Shown here one piece after another: positions 37,696 to 49,000 of a stretch of DNA of 64,000 nucleotides (position 1 is the first letter of the stretch; each line of letters starts with the position of its first letter). This DNA is from Cotesia glomerata. Its lineage: Eukaryota; Arthropoda; Insecta; Hymenoptera; Braconidae. A program made the translations under genes and the position numbers. The notes beneath the pieces are model-generated. The model worked only from the letters and a program-made list of their open reading frames with translations. It did no database searches and was not told the origin of the DNA. The stretch spans positions 434,001 through 498,000 of the forward strand of contig NC_058164.1 in assembly GCF_020080835.1 (NCBI RefSeq). Reading direction: 5' to 3'.

Positions 37696-38270
37696 TTAAT
37701 AATTAAACGTATAAAACTTAGTACGAATTTTATTTTTTAGACTGATAAACTTAGTTCTTTTAAACCGTGGCCGTATCTCAAAAGGACAGCCTTCTATACA
37801 CCTTCCACGCAGCAGTTTTCTTTTACCAGATACTCTTGGCTGGAGCTCTAAACTAGGCTTGAACAGCAAATCTATCTCTAAATAATCTTCTTGTTTGAGC
37901 AGGTTGAATAATTGACGGTCTCTCCGGTGAAAATGTCGGTAATAAGCATCAAAAAGAAGATAGCTCGTACAGTCGGGACAGCGGTCTATCACCAACCAGA
38001 AGCTTTCCTCATCCATAGACAGGAAATACTGCAACGAAGATAGTCAATTTAAATAAGATAGGAATACATCGGTCACATATAAAGACAGCTATGCTGTTTT
38101 TACAGACATACCTCTAAAACAGAAATAGGTTTTCCTTCCTTTGTAGGTGTTTTAGTTGGCACGGTCCTCAAGAGCCAGACCGTTCTATTTACACAATTAT
38201 TGGGATACATAGCAAAGAACGGATCATTCGGTTTTATCCAGTTAGGTCGCTCATCACGGTAAAACGTCAT
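37696..38270 (-). CDS. unrecognised bracovirus-type family protein, copy A (two coding exons)
   Basis: I do not recognise the family. Coding exons are 38112-38270 (53 codons from ATG 38270) and 37696-38028 (110 codons plus stop). They are joined in phase 0 across an 83-base intron with donor GTATGT and acceptor TTGCAG. A non-coding first exon is likely: donor GTAAGT at 38381 and acceptor TTTATTTCAG ending at 38289. That makes 38270 the start rather than the in-frame ATG at 38321, which would be intronic. The product is about 163 residues, with no signal peptide or membrane segment. It carries PNDPFFAMYP and NCVNRTVWLLR in the first coding exon, an EESFW...RCPDC motif in the second, and a very basic C-terminus (KRKLLRGR, RPRFKRTK). 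The paralog at 41875-42399 keeps the intron positions and the CPDC motif. Association with vankyrins suggests a bracovirus virulence gene; function unknown. Confidence 0.75.
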
Positions 38271-38288
38271 GTTTGTTTTTCCGTAAGT

Positions 38289-38381
38289 CTGAAATAAATA
38301 GTCACAATTAGGAGGTAACATACACCTAAGAGGCTAACACTTGTTTAATCTGCTTTGATGAATCATTAACACAGGACTTAC
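38289..38381 (-). other. 5'-UTR intron of copy A
   Basis: A 93-base intron, donor GTAAGT and acceptor TATTTATTTCAG, lies before the coding start. The same intron, 116 bases long, is found in copy B. The matched position in both paralogs supports it. Confidence 0.65.
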
Positions 38382-39054
38382 CGCACAAAATCTTGTAACT
38401 CGTTGAACTTCCTCGAGGAAATGAACGTTTCTGTTCTATTGTTTCAATAAATATAACATCATTGGCATGTATACATGTAATTTATTTAACATGAAACTTC
38501 AGGCCTTCATCAGAGCAAATCAACGAACAATTTAATTAATTGGTGTGACGCACCACTGAAATAAACTCTCACTCAAATATATACCGTATGTACTCGCAGT
38601 AAGGTTTGTTTTTCACTGAAGAGTTGGCGTTCATTAGAATTTCGGTATCGGCGCTAATAATACTGTATAGTCTAGACCGTTGATAGTAATCGTAGTTAAC
38701 TAGACTTTCGACTAATTCTATTCTCTTTATCATGGTCCGTTTTCAAATGCTTAATTGGTATCAAACGAGATTAAAAATGCCAGTCATGGAAACTGCATAA
38801 ATGCAACACGAAACCAATTTGAAAGACAATTTTTTCCGCTGAATTTTATTATTTTCGATTACTACAAAATGTTTAGAGATTTGCGAAAAGATAGTTGATA
38901 GTTTTTAGTTTTGATATGCGTATATCCTATTGTAAGGCTGACATACAAATCAGTACGGTTTTAATCTATGAAGACAGATGTTTTCTTCAAAATTTTACAA
39001 GTGATTAGTCAATAAAATAATAGTTAAAAAAATACATTTTATAATTTTATTAAT
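38382..39054. other. upstream region of copy A
   Basis: Holds the non-coding first exon (from 38382 upwards) and a TATA-like TATATTTAT on the minus strand near 38449. Further out, the stretch at about 38885-38970 (with ACATACAAATCAGTA) is related to 42975-43055 upstream of copy B, so the duplicated unit extends at least this far. Confidence 0.5.
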
Positions 39055-40662
39055 TGTTTAATTATATTAGTAGAAGATTTGGGAGGAGTATATATATATA
39101 TATTAGGGTGGGTCAAAACAATCGCTTATTTTTTTTTTAACTTCTAACATTGAAAAGTTGGTTCTCAGGCACTTCTAGAAAATTATCACCAAATGTGAGC
39201 TCTTAATATTGATAGGAAGCTTATCCGCATCACAGTTTTATATTTTTTGTTAGTCTCTTATAAAAAAGATCATATCTCACTATTGGTCAATTTTTTAATC
39301 TAATCTTTATAGAGGTCGGGCGGGTAAGACGGAGAGGGCGGGTAAAATGAATAATTGTTTTAAATCGGTGGTCAGTCGATAGAAAAATTTTACACTGCAA
39401 TATATCAATCTATTATGTAACTACACTTACCGTTATCGATAAAGCATTGGTTTTGCATACTTGTGAGATTTTTTTTTTACAAATATTGAAATTTAGGAAA
39501 AAAATTAAAATTTTAATCCGTAAATATACAGTGATTATTTTAATGTTGTTAAGAACGATGCAGATTTGATTTTTTTCTTCATATTCGGCACGCGGTTGAT
39601 ATTTTTACGACGATTGTTTTAATTAAAATTATTTTGATGCCATTGAAATATGTTATTTTTATAATCGATTAAAATAATAAAATTTCAATAATTTCAATGA
39701 AATTTCAATATTCTTGGTTCAAAAGTTACGTTGAGACAAAACCAAATAAATTCAGATTCAAACGCAAAATCCTGTGAGTTTTGCGTTTGGAGATGGAGGT
39801 AATATTCACTGTGAAATTCCGGAATGTAAAAATTAAGCGATTATTCGTTGTTCGTTGTGTAAGGAGTCATTTTATTATTTTAATCGATTATAAAAATAAC
39901 ATATTTCAATGGCATCAAAATCGGAGCTGGAAACCTGGGAACCTTTCCTTGTAAGTAATAAAAACGGACGTATCATTCTCTTTGTCCAAAAGCTTCATTA
40001 CATTTATGAATAGGGTAAAAATAGTTAAAAACTATTATTCTAGCAATATAAGCTAAAATTTTTATGAAAATATCTACAATTCATGAATTTAATGGATATA
40101 TTAGAAAAATATTGAAATCAGAAAGCATTGGGGTTCGGTTACGAATATCTTTTAAACGGTTGCAGTAATCAATTTAACATATCAGAGCTTTTTTGTAGAG
40201 CGTTAAATTTCCTACAAAATTATGGCATATTCATTTGACAACTATTATTTTCCAATGTGGTAGGAAATTTAAAAAAACAAATTTTTTTTTTATAAATTTT
40301 TTGAACTTTGACCTTGGATATCTTTGAAATGGTTAGTGTAATCGCTTACATATATCGAATATTTTTTGTAGATCATTTAAATTTTCTACAAAAACATGTA
40401 TAAAGATTTGATTAAAAATTGATCAATAGTGAGATATGATCTTTTTTATAAGAGACTAACAAAAAATATAAAACTATGACGCGGATAAGCTTCCTATCAA
40501 TATTAAGAGCTCAAATTTGATGAGAATTTTCTAGAAGTGCCTGGGAACCAACTTTTCAATGTTAGAAGTTAAAAAAAAATAATCGATTTTTTTGACCCAC
40601 CCTAATATATATATATATATGTATATACTCCTCCCATGTAGACTACTAATATAATGTACTAT
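39055..40662. mobile_element. ~1.6-kb nested inverted-repeat (foldback) element
   Basis: Outer arms of roughly 200-250 bases (about 39055-39300 and 40425-40662) are inverted copies. They contain TATATTAGTAG, GGGAGGAGTATATA, a TTAGGGTGGGTC motif, AGCTTATCCGC and GAGATATGATCTTTTTTATA. Inside, a second near-perfect inverted pair of about 55 bases (39626-39682 and 39866-39922, with TTTTGATGCCATTGAAATAT) surrounds a short centre. No transposase-like frame exists, so this is a non-autonomous foldback element. It may be one element nested in another. It separates the two duplicated gene cassettes. The TATATA flanks hide any target-site duplication. Confidence 0.8.
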
Positions 40663-40992
40663 TTAAAAAAAAACATTTTTATTAAAAGTATATGACGACA
40701 CTGAGAGTCAACTGCATTTTTGGGTGACCTTCAAAAATTGCCTGACTTTTTAACCTTAGAAGATAAGCGGGGAAACGCACATGTTTACTCTAAATATTGC
40801 CGATAACAACGAAGCAAATAAAGTAGGGAAAACGCTCACTGGGTTTTACCAAAAATTTAATGTATTACTTATCGGCTGGTTTCCGATAAAGTACGCGTAT
40901 AAATATCGCTCTATCCCGCTTTAACTATCATTCCCAAAACCGATTTTCACGAAGTCAGTACTGAATACTCAATTGAAGAAAAAGTGATAAAG
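40663..40992. promoter_or_regulatory. upstream region and core promoter of vankyrin copy 3
   Basis: A clear TATAAATA box lies at 40898-40905, with an initiator-like TATCATTC about 20-30 bases downstream and a leader of about 60 bases to ATG 40993. The leader (TTCACGAAGTCAGTACTGA) resembles that of copy 2. Bracovirus genes carry wasp-like pol II promoters, which fits. Confidence 0.55.
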
Positions 40993-41457
40993 ATGGAGTC
41001 TAACACGTTTCTTGAAATGCTGAGCGCCAGGAATTCTTCGGGTGGAAACTACTTCCACGAAGCATGTCAAGCTGGCTCATTAGATCTTCTTATGAGGGCA
41101 AAAATGTGGATGGATCAACCAATCCCATCGATCTTGACTACAAGAAACTACAATGGTGAGCAATGCTCCCATATCATCGTGAAGAACAAGAATAATTATG
41201 CACAAAAGATGATGGACATCGTCTTGAAGCTCGGGGCTGACATAAACGGCCGGGAAAGCCTCGTTGGTTTCACTCCTCTGCATTTGTGTGTCTGGAAAAG
41301 GAATTACGAGCTCGCCGAATGGCTGTGCAGGGCACCAGGCATCGATCTCGAGACTACTAACTACGCCGGGCAGACTGTCTATCAACTTGCCTTAGAACGA
41401 GACGACAATCAAATGATGGAGATAATCAAAAGGGCCGGAACCAAGTGCGAATCTTAG
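40993..41457 (+). CDS. vankyrin (IkB-like viral ankyrin protein), copy 3
   Basis: 154 residues from ATG 40993. The in-frame GTG nine bases upstream is not a plausible eukaryotic start. This is the shortest copy, ending right after the last ankyrin repeat. Conserved blocks are NYFHEAC (19-25), GADINGRESL (81-90), FTPLHLCVW (93-101), LAEWLC (107-112) and NYAGQTVYQLA (123-133). It lacks IkB degron serines and a PEST tail, as expected of vankyrins that bind Rel/NF-kB constitutively. It has its own TATA box upstream and converges on copy B of the unrecognised family. Its 3' flank (about 41525-41670) matches that of copy 2. Confidence 0.92.
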   Translation: MESNTFLEMLSARNSSGGNYFHEACQAGSLDLLMRAKMWMDQPIPSILTTRNYNGEQCSHIIVKNKNNYAQKMMDIVLKLGADINGRESLVGFTPLHLCVWKRNYELAEWLCRAPGIDLETTNYAGQTVYQLALERDDNQMMEIIKRAGTKCES

Positions 41458-41874
41458 AAATTGAGAAAACGTGATAAGTGATAAGGAACAATGTTGTGTG
41501 AAAAAGCTGAGCTCAAAGAGGCTATACTTAACAGTTTACATTTAGAAATCGTAAGTTAATCTAGGCAGCTAATTTTACGGTTGTGATCCATGCAAACGGT
41601 TGTTTCATTATTTGAATATTTGTTATGTTTTATTATTGCTTTTTTTATGTTTGTTAAAGATTAAAATTGTAACTTATTATCTTTTTTAATTTTTAAAAAT
41701 AAGTGTCAGCACTTTTTTGCTCTCTAAAGGATCTCCATGACTTACCAAAGCAATTGGATTTTTCATAGATAATAGCTCGAATATTTTTAATGCGTACAGT
41801 GTTTTAAAAAAATAAAACAAATGTTCCTTTATCGTAATTAATTTAATACATATGTTGTAATATAACTGACTTAT
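41458..41874. other. intergenic with empty SINE site
   Basis: The shared 3' flank of the vankyrins is followed by the single ATAAAACAAATG (41812-41823) that corresponds to the SINE target in the first cassette. No gene. Confidence 0.6.
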
Positions 41875-42399
41875 TTAATTCTTCACGACCTTGTTACCGT
41901 CGAACAAATTAATCATCCGCTTACAACGTAGCAGTTCTCTGCTACTAAAAAGTCCTGACTGGTTCTCCGAATTACACTCAAATAACATGTCTATATCTAA
42001 ATCATTTTCTTGGACGGCCGCGTTGGCTGATTGAACATCTTTCCTCCGCCAGCGCCGCATATGCGCCTCAAAAATAATATAGGCCGTACAATCGGGACAG
42101 CGGTTTATCGCCGACCAGAAATTTTCCTCATTTATAGACAGGAAATACTGCAATGAAGATTGTTAACTTGAATTTAAAACGCAAAGGCCAGATTCTAAGA
42201 TTTAAAGATAGTTATGTATCTAAAGAAGACATACCTTCAAAATAGTCATAGGATTTTCACTCTCTATGGGTTCTGCAATTGACAGATTCCTTAAGAGCCA
42301 GACTGCTATTGTTTTCTTTATGCAATTTTGGGGAAACATAGCATAGAAAGGATCATTCGGTTTTGTTTCGGTAGGTCGCTTACCACTGTAAGATGCCAT
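41875..42399 (-). CDS. unrecognised bracovirus-type family protein, copy B (two coding exons)
   Basis: Paralog of 37696-38270 and likewise unrecognised. Coding exons are 42235-42399 (55 codons from ATG 42399) and 41875-42147 (90 codons plus stop). They are joined in phase 0 over an 87-base intron with donor GTATGT and acceptor ending in GCAG. A non-coding first exon ends at 42534 before a GTAAGT donor, and its intron ends with TTTATTTCAG at 42418. The product is about 145 residues. It shares PNDPF-AM-P, NC and WLLRN in the first coding exon and YFLS-EE-FW...RCPDCTAY in the second. It lacks the long basic C-terminal tail of copy A and ends about 20 residues earlier. There is no signal peptide or membrane helix. 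Confidence 0.75.
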
Positions 42400-42417
42400 G
42401 TTTGTCTTAAATTAAGC

Positions 42418-42533
42418 CTGAAATAAATAGTTGCAATTAGTTGGGAGGTAACAAATAACTAAGAAGTATAGAATTTTTATTATAATTTAATAAAATATTG
42501 GCACAGTATTTAGAATTTGTTAGGGGTACTTAC
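42418..42533 (-). other. 5'-UTR intron of copy B
   Basis: Donor GTAAGT and acceptor TATTTATTTCAG; 116 bases. It occupies the same position relative to the start codon as in copy A, so the gene architecture predates the duplication. Confidence 0.65.
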
Positions 42534-43222
42534 TTCACAAATACACTTTTACTCGTCTAGTTTTCACGGTGCAATGAGCGCTTCTGTTTATTTTCAAAAT
42601 TGAAGACATTATTTGCATTTATGCACGCTATTATGTAAATATGGTTCTACAAAGACCACCTGAAAAACATGTGTATAAATAGTTCCATAAGTTTATGGAA
42701 CAAATTAATTAAATGAATTGTCATTCAAATCTGTACCGTATGCACTGACAATAAGGATTATTTTTCACTAAAAATTACGGACTTAATTTTAATTGCAAAA
42801 TAGCTAAAGGCGTCATACAACCTTAATCAACCGCTAAATTTGTATTATTGCGAAACCCAATAAGATAATTTTGAAGCGCATCGAACAGGGACCGATTTCA
42901 AAATTATTTACAAACAATTTTGTCCGCTAAATGTTTTTATTTTTGGCTATAAAAATTATTTTACATTTGAACGAAAATAGTTGGGCTTAAATTTGAAATT
43001 TCGACATGGAGATCTATACTAGTAAGCCCGCCATACAAATCAGTAGGATTTTGTACCAAGTCTAACTGTAAAGTACGCGAACTGGAAATTAAGGGACTTA
43101 GAAAAAAGGCGTCAGCGAAATCGTGGGAGAAAGCTGTTATTTTATAAAAATAGCACAGAATTTATAGAGCAATCTCATTGGTTACAATAGTGATATCTAT
43201 AAAGCATTAAAAGTGAATAAAA
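42534..43222. other. upstream region of copy B to contig end
   Basis: Non-coding first exon and putative promoter (GCATAAATG on the minus strand near 42620), then AT-rich DNA related to the flank of copy A around 42975-43055. No further gene before the gap. Confidence 0.5.
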
Positions 43223-43322
43223 NNNNNNNNNNNNNNNNNNNNNNNNNNNNNNNNNNNNNNNNNNNNNNNNNNNNNNNNNNNNNNNNNNNNNNNNNNNNNN
43301 NNNNNNNNNNNNNNNNNNNNNN
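43223..43322. other. assembly gap (100 N)
   Basis: Second 100-N placeholder. It marks the right end of the contig carrying the virus-type genes. Confidence 0.99.
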
Positions 43323-43517
43323 AGGGCTCTAGCGATTCCTCAACAAAATGCGACGAAATCTGCGGTAATCTTGTCTGTATATAGTAAACTAAGACGTAAT
43401 TTTAAAAATAATAACTACGGATCAATTTCTTTGACTAATCCATGTGATTGACCTTCAGCAATTTCTTGTATTGTATGCAATATGATTAAACTGCCAGTTA
43501 ATTAGATATTTTATAAA

Positions 43518-43602
43518 TTACACTGAGGAAAATTTTTTATCAAAAAATTATTTAGTCGAGAAATTCTTGTTTGGACAATATTTTTTATTTCTCTCAGTGT
43601 AA
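43518..43602. mobile_element. 85-bp MITE with TTACACTGAG ends
   Basis: Terminal inverted repeats TTACACTGAG and CTCAGTGTAA enclose an AT-rich centre with no coding capacity. Similar CACTGA-ended short elements are common in insect genomes. A single unpaired end of the same kind (TTACACTGAAAA) occurs near 20170. Confidence 0.65.
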
Positions 43603-45839
43603 AAAATAATTACGCACAATTGCTTTGTAAAAAAAAAAAAAAAAAAATTGACAATAATTGATGAAATTATTAGAACAAAATTAAATTTAGAAATTTTTAT
43701 AAACTAATCGAATTAACGAAGTAATTTATAGAGATGTGTATACTTATAATTACCTAAGTAAAGATATTAAGTATTGATTGAGTGTATGTCATTAGCTGGG
43801 AGGTGCTGCGAAGTCTGTGATAATAACTGAATAAAACATAAGTGTAAAATTACACAACTACCACTCTACGTATAATTATTGATATGTCTTCTGATAAACG
43901 GCAAATAACAATTTAAATAGATGAGAATAAATAAATCTTAATTATTGCTCAGCATATCAAGAAGACTTGTGCATTTAATGACATACAGCAAGGCAGTCTA
44001 ACTAATAAAATCGTTTTATAACTGTGTAATATATTAATTAATATATATATATAAATATATTAAATATGTACATGTAAGAATTATAAATGTAATTATGATT
44101 TGCAAGTATGTTTACTTGGAAAATAAAACAAGTGTAAGTATTAATTGTGCCAAAGTACACGGTGTATGTTACTCGAGTGTATATATATATATAGCACAAG
44201 CACTTCAACTTGTAACCTGTTTCTTTTATTAAAATAAAAAATAAAAAATCGTTATAAAATTTTGGGTTTAGATTTTTAGAAAATTTTTTTAGATCTCCAA
44301 TAAACATTATTTATAAATTAGAAGGATTTAGTGACATGTGTATTCTATTGTACAGTAACTAAACATCACGGATGTAGAGTGGACAGCGGGATAGAAGAGC
44401 GTGGAGGGGGAAATTACAGAGAGAGGGTAATTTCAGTGGGGTTCTTCCTGTGCCGGCTTGTACAGAAAATAATATTCCGGGTAGGGGTGCTTTTCAACCC
44501 CAGTGTTGTCGCGACGCGCGCGTTTGAAGGACGCATTGAATTTACACTCCGTCGAGCCGAAAATTACAAAACTTTAATTGCTATTTATTTTATTGGACGG
44601 TTGGAAAAATTTATTGTTAATTTTTTTTATAATTAAAATGAGGTGTTGGTTTGTTTATTAATTTTTTTTACTATTACTGGCGTCTGATTTTCCGGAAAAA
44701 TAACAGAATTGATTCGAGGAAGAGCGAAGATATTTGCTGTTGGAATCACGCCAGAAATAACAAGATCATCTTGTGTTTTTATCCGGGAATGCTCAAAAAA
44801 TCGCAACAATGTCAACAGGACTGTAAGTAAACTCCGCAAACTATTGTACAAATAATAATAATAACAATAATAATGAATATAGGAGTAAAATGGAATGAAA
44901 TAACAAACCAGTCGACGAATTTGACAAATATTCACTCACGATTTTATTAACACCGCGTTTTTATCCGTATTCTACCTGTCATAAAATGAAAAAAAATTTT
45001 AACGATATTTTTTATCACCGAAATAACGTTTTACATTTTTTTAAGTTATCAGAAAGAAAATATTTAAATATTCAAGTTGAGATTTGTAATATTGATAAAT
45101 TTCTAGAATTATTTTTCAACTAAAAGATTTTAAGTATTCATAAATTTTTTCAAGGCTTAAGGTTTTATATTCATTTACCAAATGTATGAGTGTAAAAAAA
45201 AATTAATCTAGTTCTACCAAAATTAAATATTAAAATATACTGGACTAATTTTAGCTTGAGTTAATTTTTGACAATTTAGTCTAGACGAATAAGAACTTTC
45301 AGCAAAATCAAAAATTGAAACATTACTACTGAAAATAAATCAATGGACAATTTATAAACTAAAAAATCGTTACATACATGCATATTAAAATTTCAATCAA
45401 AAGCTGATTGCGTTTACACAGTCGGGTTTTTAGTTGGTTGAATTTCGCCCAATCACACATGCCAAATTTAGCATATCTACATACTCCAAATACTCCATAT
45501 AACACATCCTCTTGCGATTATATATGGATATACATATATCATACGTAGGTAGGACGTTTACACTCGAATAATGAATATTTATTGATAATTGGAAGCTACG
45601 GGACTAAATAAACATTATAAGCGCGAGTTTTAACGCCAAGCCTCCAATCCCAACAAATATTTGTTTTTATATTTATATATTAACGATCACATTTCACCAT
45701 TACTATCATAATAATTATCATTACCATTGAATTAATTGCATTACTACTGTTATTACTATATAGAATTAATGGTCATATGTAATTACAGTAATTATTACTT
45801 CATATAGAGGATTTAGTTTAGCGTAGAACGGAGTTGGAC

Positions 45840-46010
45840 TCTTATTAATTATCCTGGAATTATTTTAATGTAAATCGTTTTAAAGCGCAGCATGTTCACG
45901 AGGCGCGGGTGGATATTACTTCGGCTATTAGTAAGTTAGTTAATTAATGACACGTGCATCAGAACGATTATTAATGACTATATTGCGAGTGGGTGCCTGT
46001 TAATTACCCG
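45840..46010. promoter_or_regulatory. candidate enhancer with clustered TAATTA sites
   Basis: TAATTA core sites for homeodomain factors occur at 45846-45851, 45941-45946 and 46001-46006, with further ATTAAT variants and a CACGTG E-box at 45951-45956. The segment is less repetitive than its surroundings. In AT-rich DNA such sites also arise by chance, so this is a weak call. Confidence 0.25.
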
Positions 46011-49000
46011 GCAGTCTAGACCGAGATAATATTTCGGCTGGACCACCAATGTTAATTTGGTCTGACCATCCCACTCCAGCACTGTCAGCCATCAGGTGTA
46101 CCGGGAATAAATACCGAGTGCAAACAAACTAGATTTTAAAATCGGCATTCGGCAAACACCAATCAACTTAGTACGACCGGCTCTTTCTCCACACCGATTC
46201 TATTTTTTGTTCACCAAAATCCGAGCACACGCCTCATGAATATTTTCATGTCATACATTTTGTTTGTATCGATCCGCTAGTCAATTATCCTCATTACCGT
46301 CCCTCATGTCGACCAATCATTTTTTGTTGTTTGATAAAAAATTGTCAGCCAAGTTGCCTTCATTATTATTATTTAATATTGTAATTATTAAGGTATATAA
46401 CTGAGTTATATAGAGTAATTATCTTGAGAAGTAATTAAATTAATTTGTTTCGTCAAGAGTCTCAGCAATAAATGTCTGAGGTGTTGATGAAACTTTAACT
46501 GTTTACCTTTTCCAATGGATCTTTTAATTAGTGAAGATGAGATAAAAGTTTTTAAATGAATTGCCCTGAGTATTAGTTATTGAAAGTTATCTTTTCAATA
46601 CAATAATTCTCGATTATCCATTGTAAAAAAAATTAACTTGATTCGAGAGAAAAAAATCTTGAACAGAATTAATTTTTTTTTTTTTATAAATGTCAGTATT
46701 CTTTTCCGTAAAATATTTTTAATATCATGATATTTTATCTCAAGCGTAGAATACGCTGATAATAATTTCCATGAAAAAAAAATTATAAAACAAAGATTTT
46801 AAAATAAAAGTTGTATGGTAGATTAATTATCAGGCAATTAATACAACATCAATGCTAAGGAAATCAGAGACAATTGTTTCAGAGTTTATTGACCGCTTGG
46901 TGGTCTTGGCCTGTCACCACATCGGTTCGAATTTCCCGGCATATGGAATTCCGTCTGTTTTGATTTCCACCAGTATGTTTCCATAGACCGCAAGAATCTC
47001 ACTCTGATTTTGGCTCTGATTTCATCTCCATTTCTCCGCTCTCGACATAACATCAAAAGTAACATTATGTAATTATCTTTATGTTATCGCAAACAACTCA
47101 ACGCGGAATAAAAGCAACTCAAACTTTTATGGCATTGAAATCGATAATCGAGACGGGCGATTGAATTAATACACTTATCGAAATTAAGTAGACATAAAAC
47201 AAGTCACAGTCTTGATTCTCAGTGAACGGCTGTTTGTCTAATTATCTATTGTTCATCTCGATCTTTATTTTCCAGCTTTATTCAAGTCCATAACATAATA
47301 TAAACTTGGGAGTGTTGTTTATAAAGCTGAGAGCAAAGGGGCATAGTTGAAAGGTTCTACACCCTCAGCTCTTAAGATTCTTTATCTTGTTCGTCATCGT
47401 CGTACCTTTGCTTTACTGCGTACTTGCTATGCGGCGGCTTTTACCTGGAAAATTTCAACTCTGTACTCTGACCTACTATCAACATAAGTATAATAAATCC
47501 ATGATATTACCTTCGTATTATATTTCGATAAAATTAGCATTGTAAAATCGCTGCGGGTCGTCATTTATTTCTAAAAAAATTTTCTCAACGCGTGCCTGAT
47601 GTTCTTTAAATAAAATTTCTAAAACTTTAGTCTCAGAGTCTGAAACTTTTTTCAATCGCCAAGAATTCTGAGGAATAGACAATAAATTTTCTGATTGCAA
47701 AAAACAAAAGTAAAATACAACTTTTGATTTGCTGATGTGAAGAAATATAATTTTTTTGCAAATAAAACATAAAAGAGAAACTTTAAAAATTTTTTTAGCA
47801 GTCCTCTAATTTTCCTGTAAAGCACTATCACAATAGGTAATACACAATATGTTATACATAATATGTATAATAATAATATTCATCACAAAACCAAGAGGAC
47901 CAAGAGGATCCTCAGGAGCCTGGCATACTTTGCGCGCTTCTCTATTGGTTCTAAGTGTATAACAATTTAACTAGGTTACTATCGTACACAAAACAGTAGA
48001 CTAACCGCCCTAGATATAGACACAAAACACAAGACACAAGTCTCCCAAAATTTGCTTGCACAGGTTTCCAATATAAATTTCTTCCCGGATAATTAAATGC
48101 TGAGCGCAAGACTAATTTTGACCACATGACGGAATAGTTATGCTAATAGTTTAATTGATCAGTTTATCGACCACCAGAGTAAACAATACACGGGAGTAAT
48201 GATAACACCAGCTCGGGGTAAATAATTTAATGCGTAATAAGATAAATTACTAGTCAAGTACATTAAATTATCTAGTAGGTGGATAGTTAAATATCGAGAA
48301 ATGGGAGAATAGCGTGTCAGTCGATTGTCCTTTGCGATTTCTGTACCAGTCTAGTCCTGTGTGTAATATGTAAGTGTGCGGATGCCAACACTGTATGTGC
48401 AAACTTTCATGTCATCATTTATTCTCTTGAGATATGTGGATAAATATACGGACGTGTGGTGGCGTATATCTATCTATACGAACACATTTACGCGAAAACC
48501 TCTTAGTCCTTTCGCTCCCCAAGGCTGCTCCCTTTTGCACTTTTAATTCAACCCCACTCGAGTTCATTTATTTTTTATTTATTTTCCTTTTAATGCTTTA
48601 CAGTATTATTTCTATAAAATTTTCTTTTTGTCGTCAAAGCAGTCGCAATCGCGGAAATTGTTCACACTTCTGTAAAGAATAAAAAAATAAGTTAAGGAAA
48701 GTCAGTGATATAAAAGCGAAACTGAATTAAAACAAAAGTAGAATTATTTAACGAGTTAAAAGATCACTGTTTTAATAATAATAATTTTTGACTTTTCATT
48801 GTTATCGCTGAAGCTAATTCACGGGTCATTTTTTTATAATTTTTAATGGAATATCAAGTTTACGTCGGGCGAGTAAAATTATTCGTAGATACGGAGAAAA
48901 AGTTTCTTACAAAAGTTTGGTTGCTGGTTAGGTGAAGAGTGGAAATTTGTAAAAGACAAACTCGATTATCTATTTCACGTTGTTTCATTGAGCTCGTTAG

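Noticed and set aside
29270..43222. AGCTTT sites as possible viral segment excision junctions
   Set aside because: AGCTTT occurs several times, including within the intronic palindromes and inside genes. No matching direct-repeat pair in the right places was found by eye, so no junction is called.
46900..46950. tRNA-like stretch with GGTTCGAATTTC
   Set aside because: No acceptor, D or anticodon stems could be folded around it. At best it is a decayed tRNA fragment.
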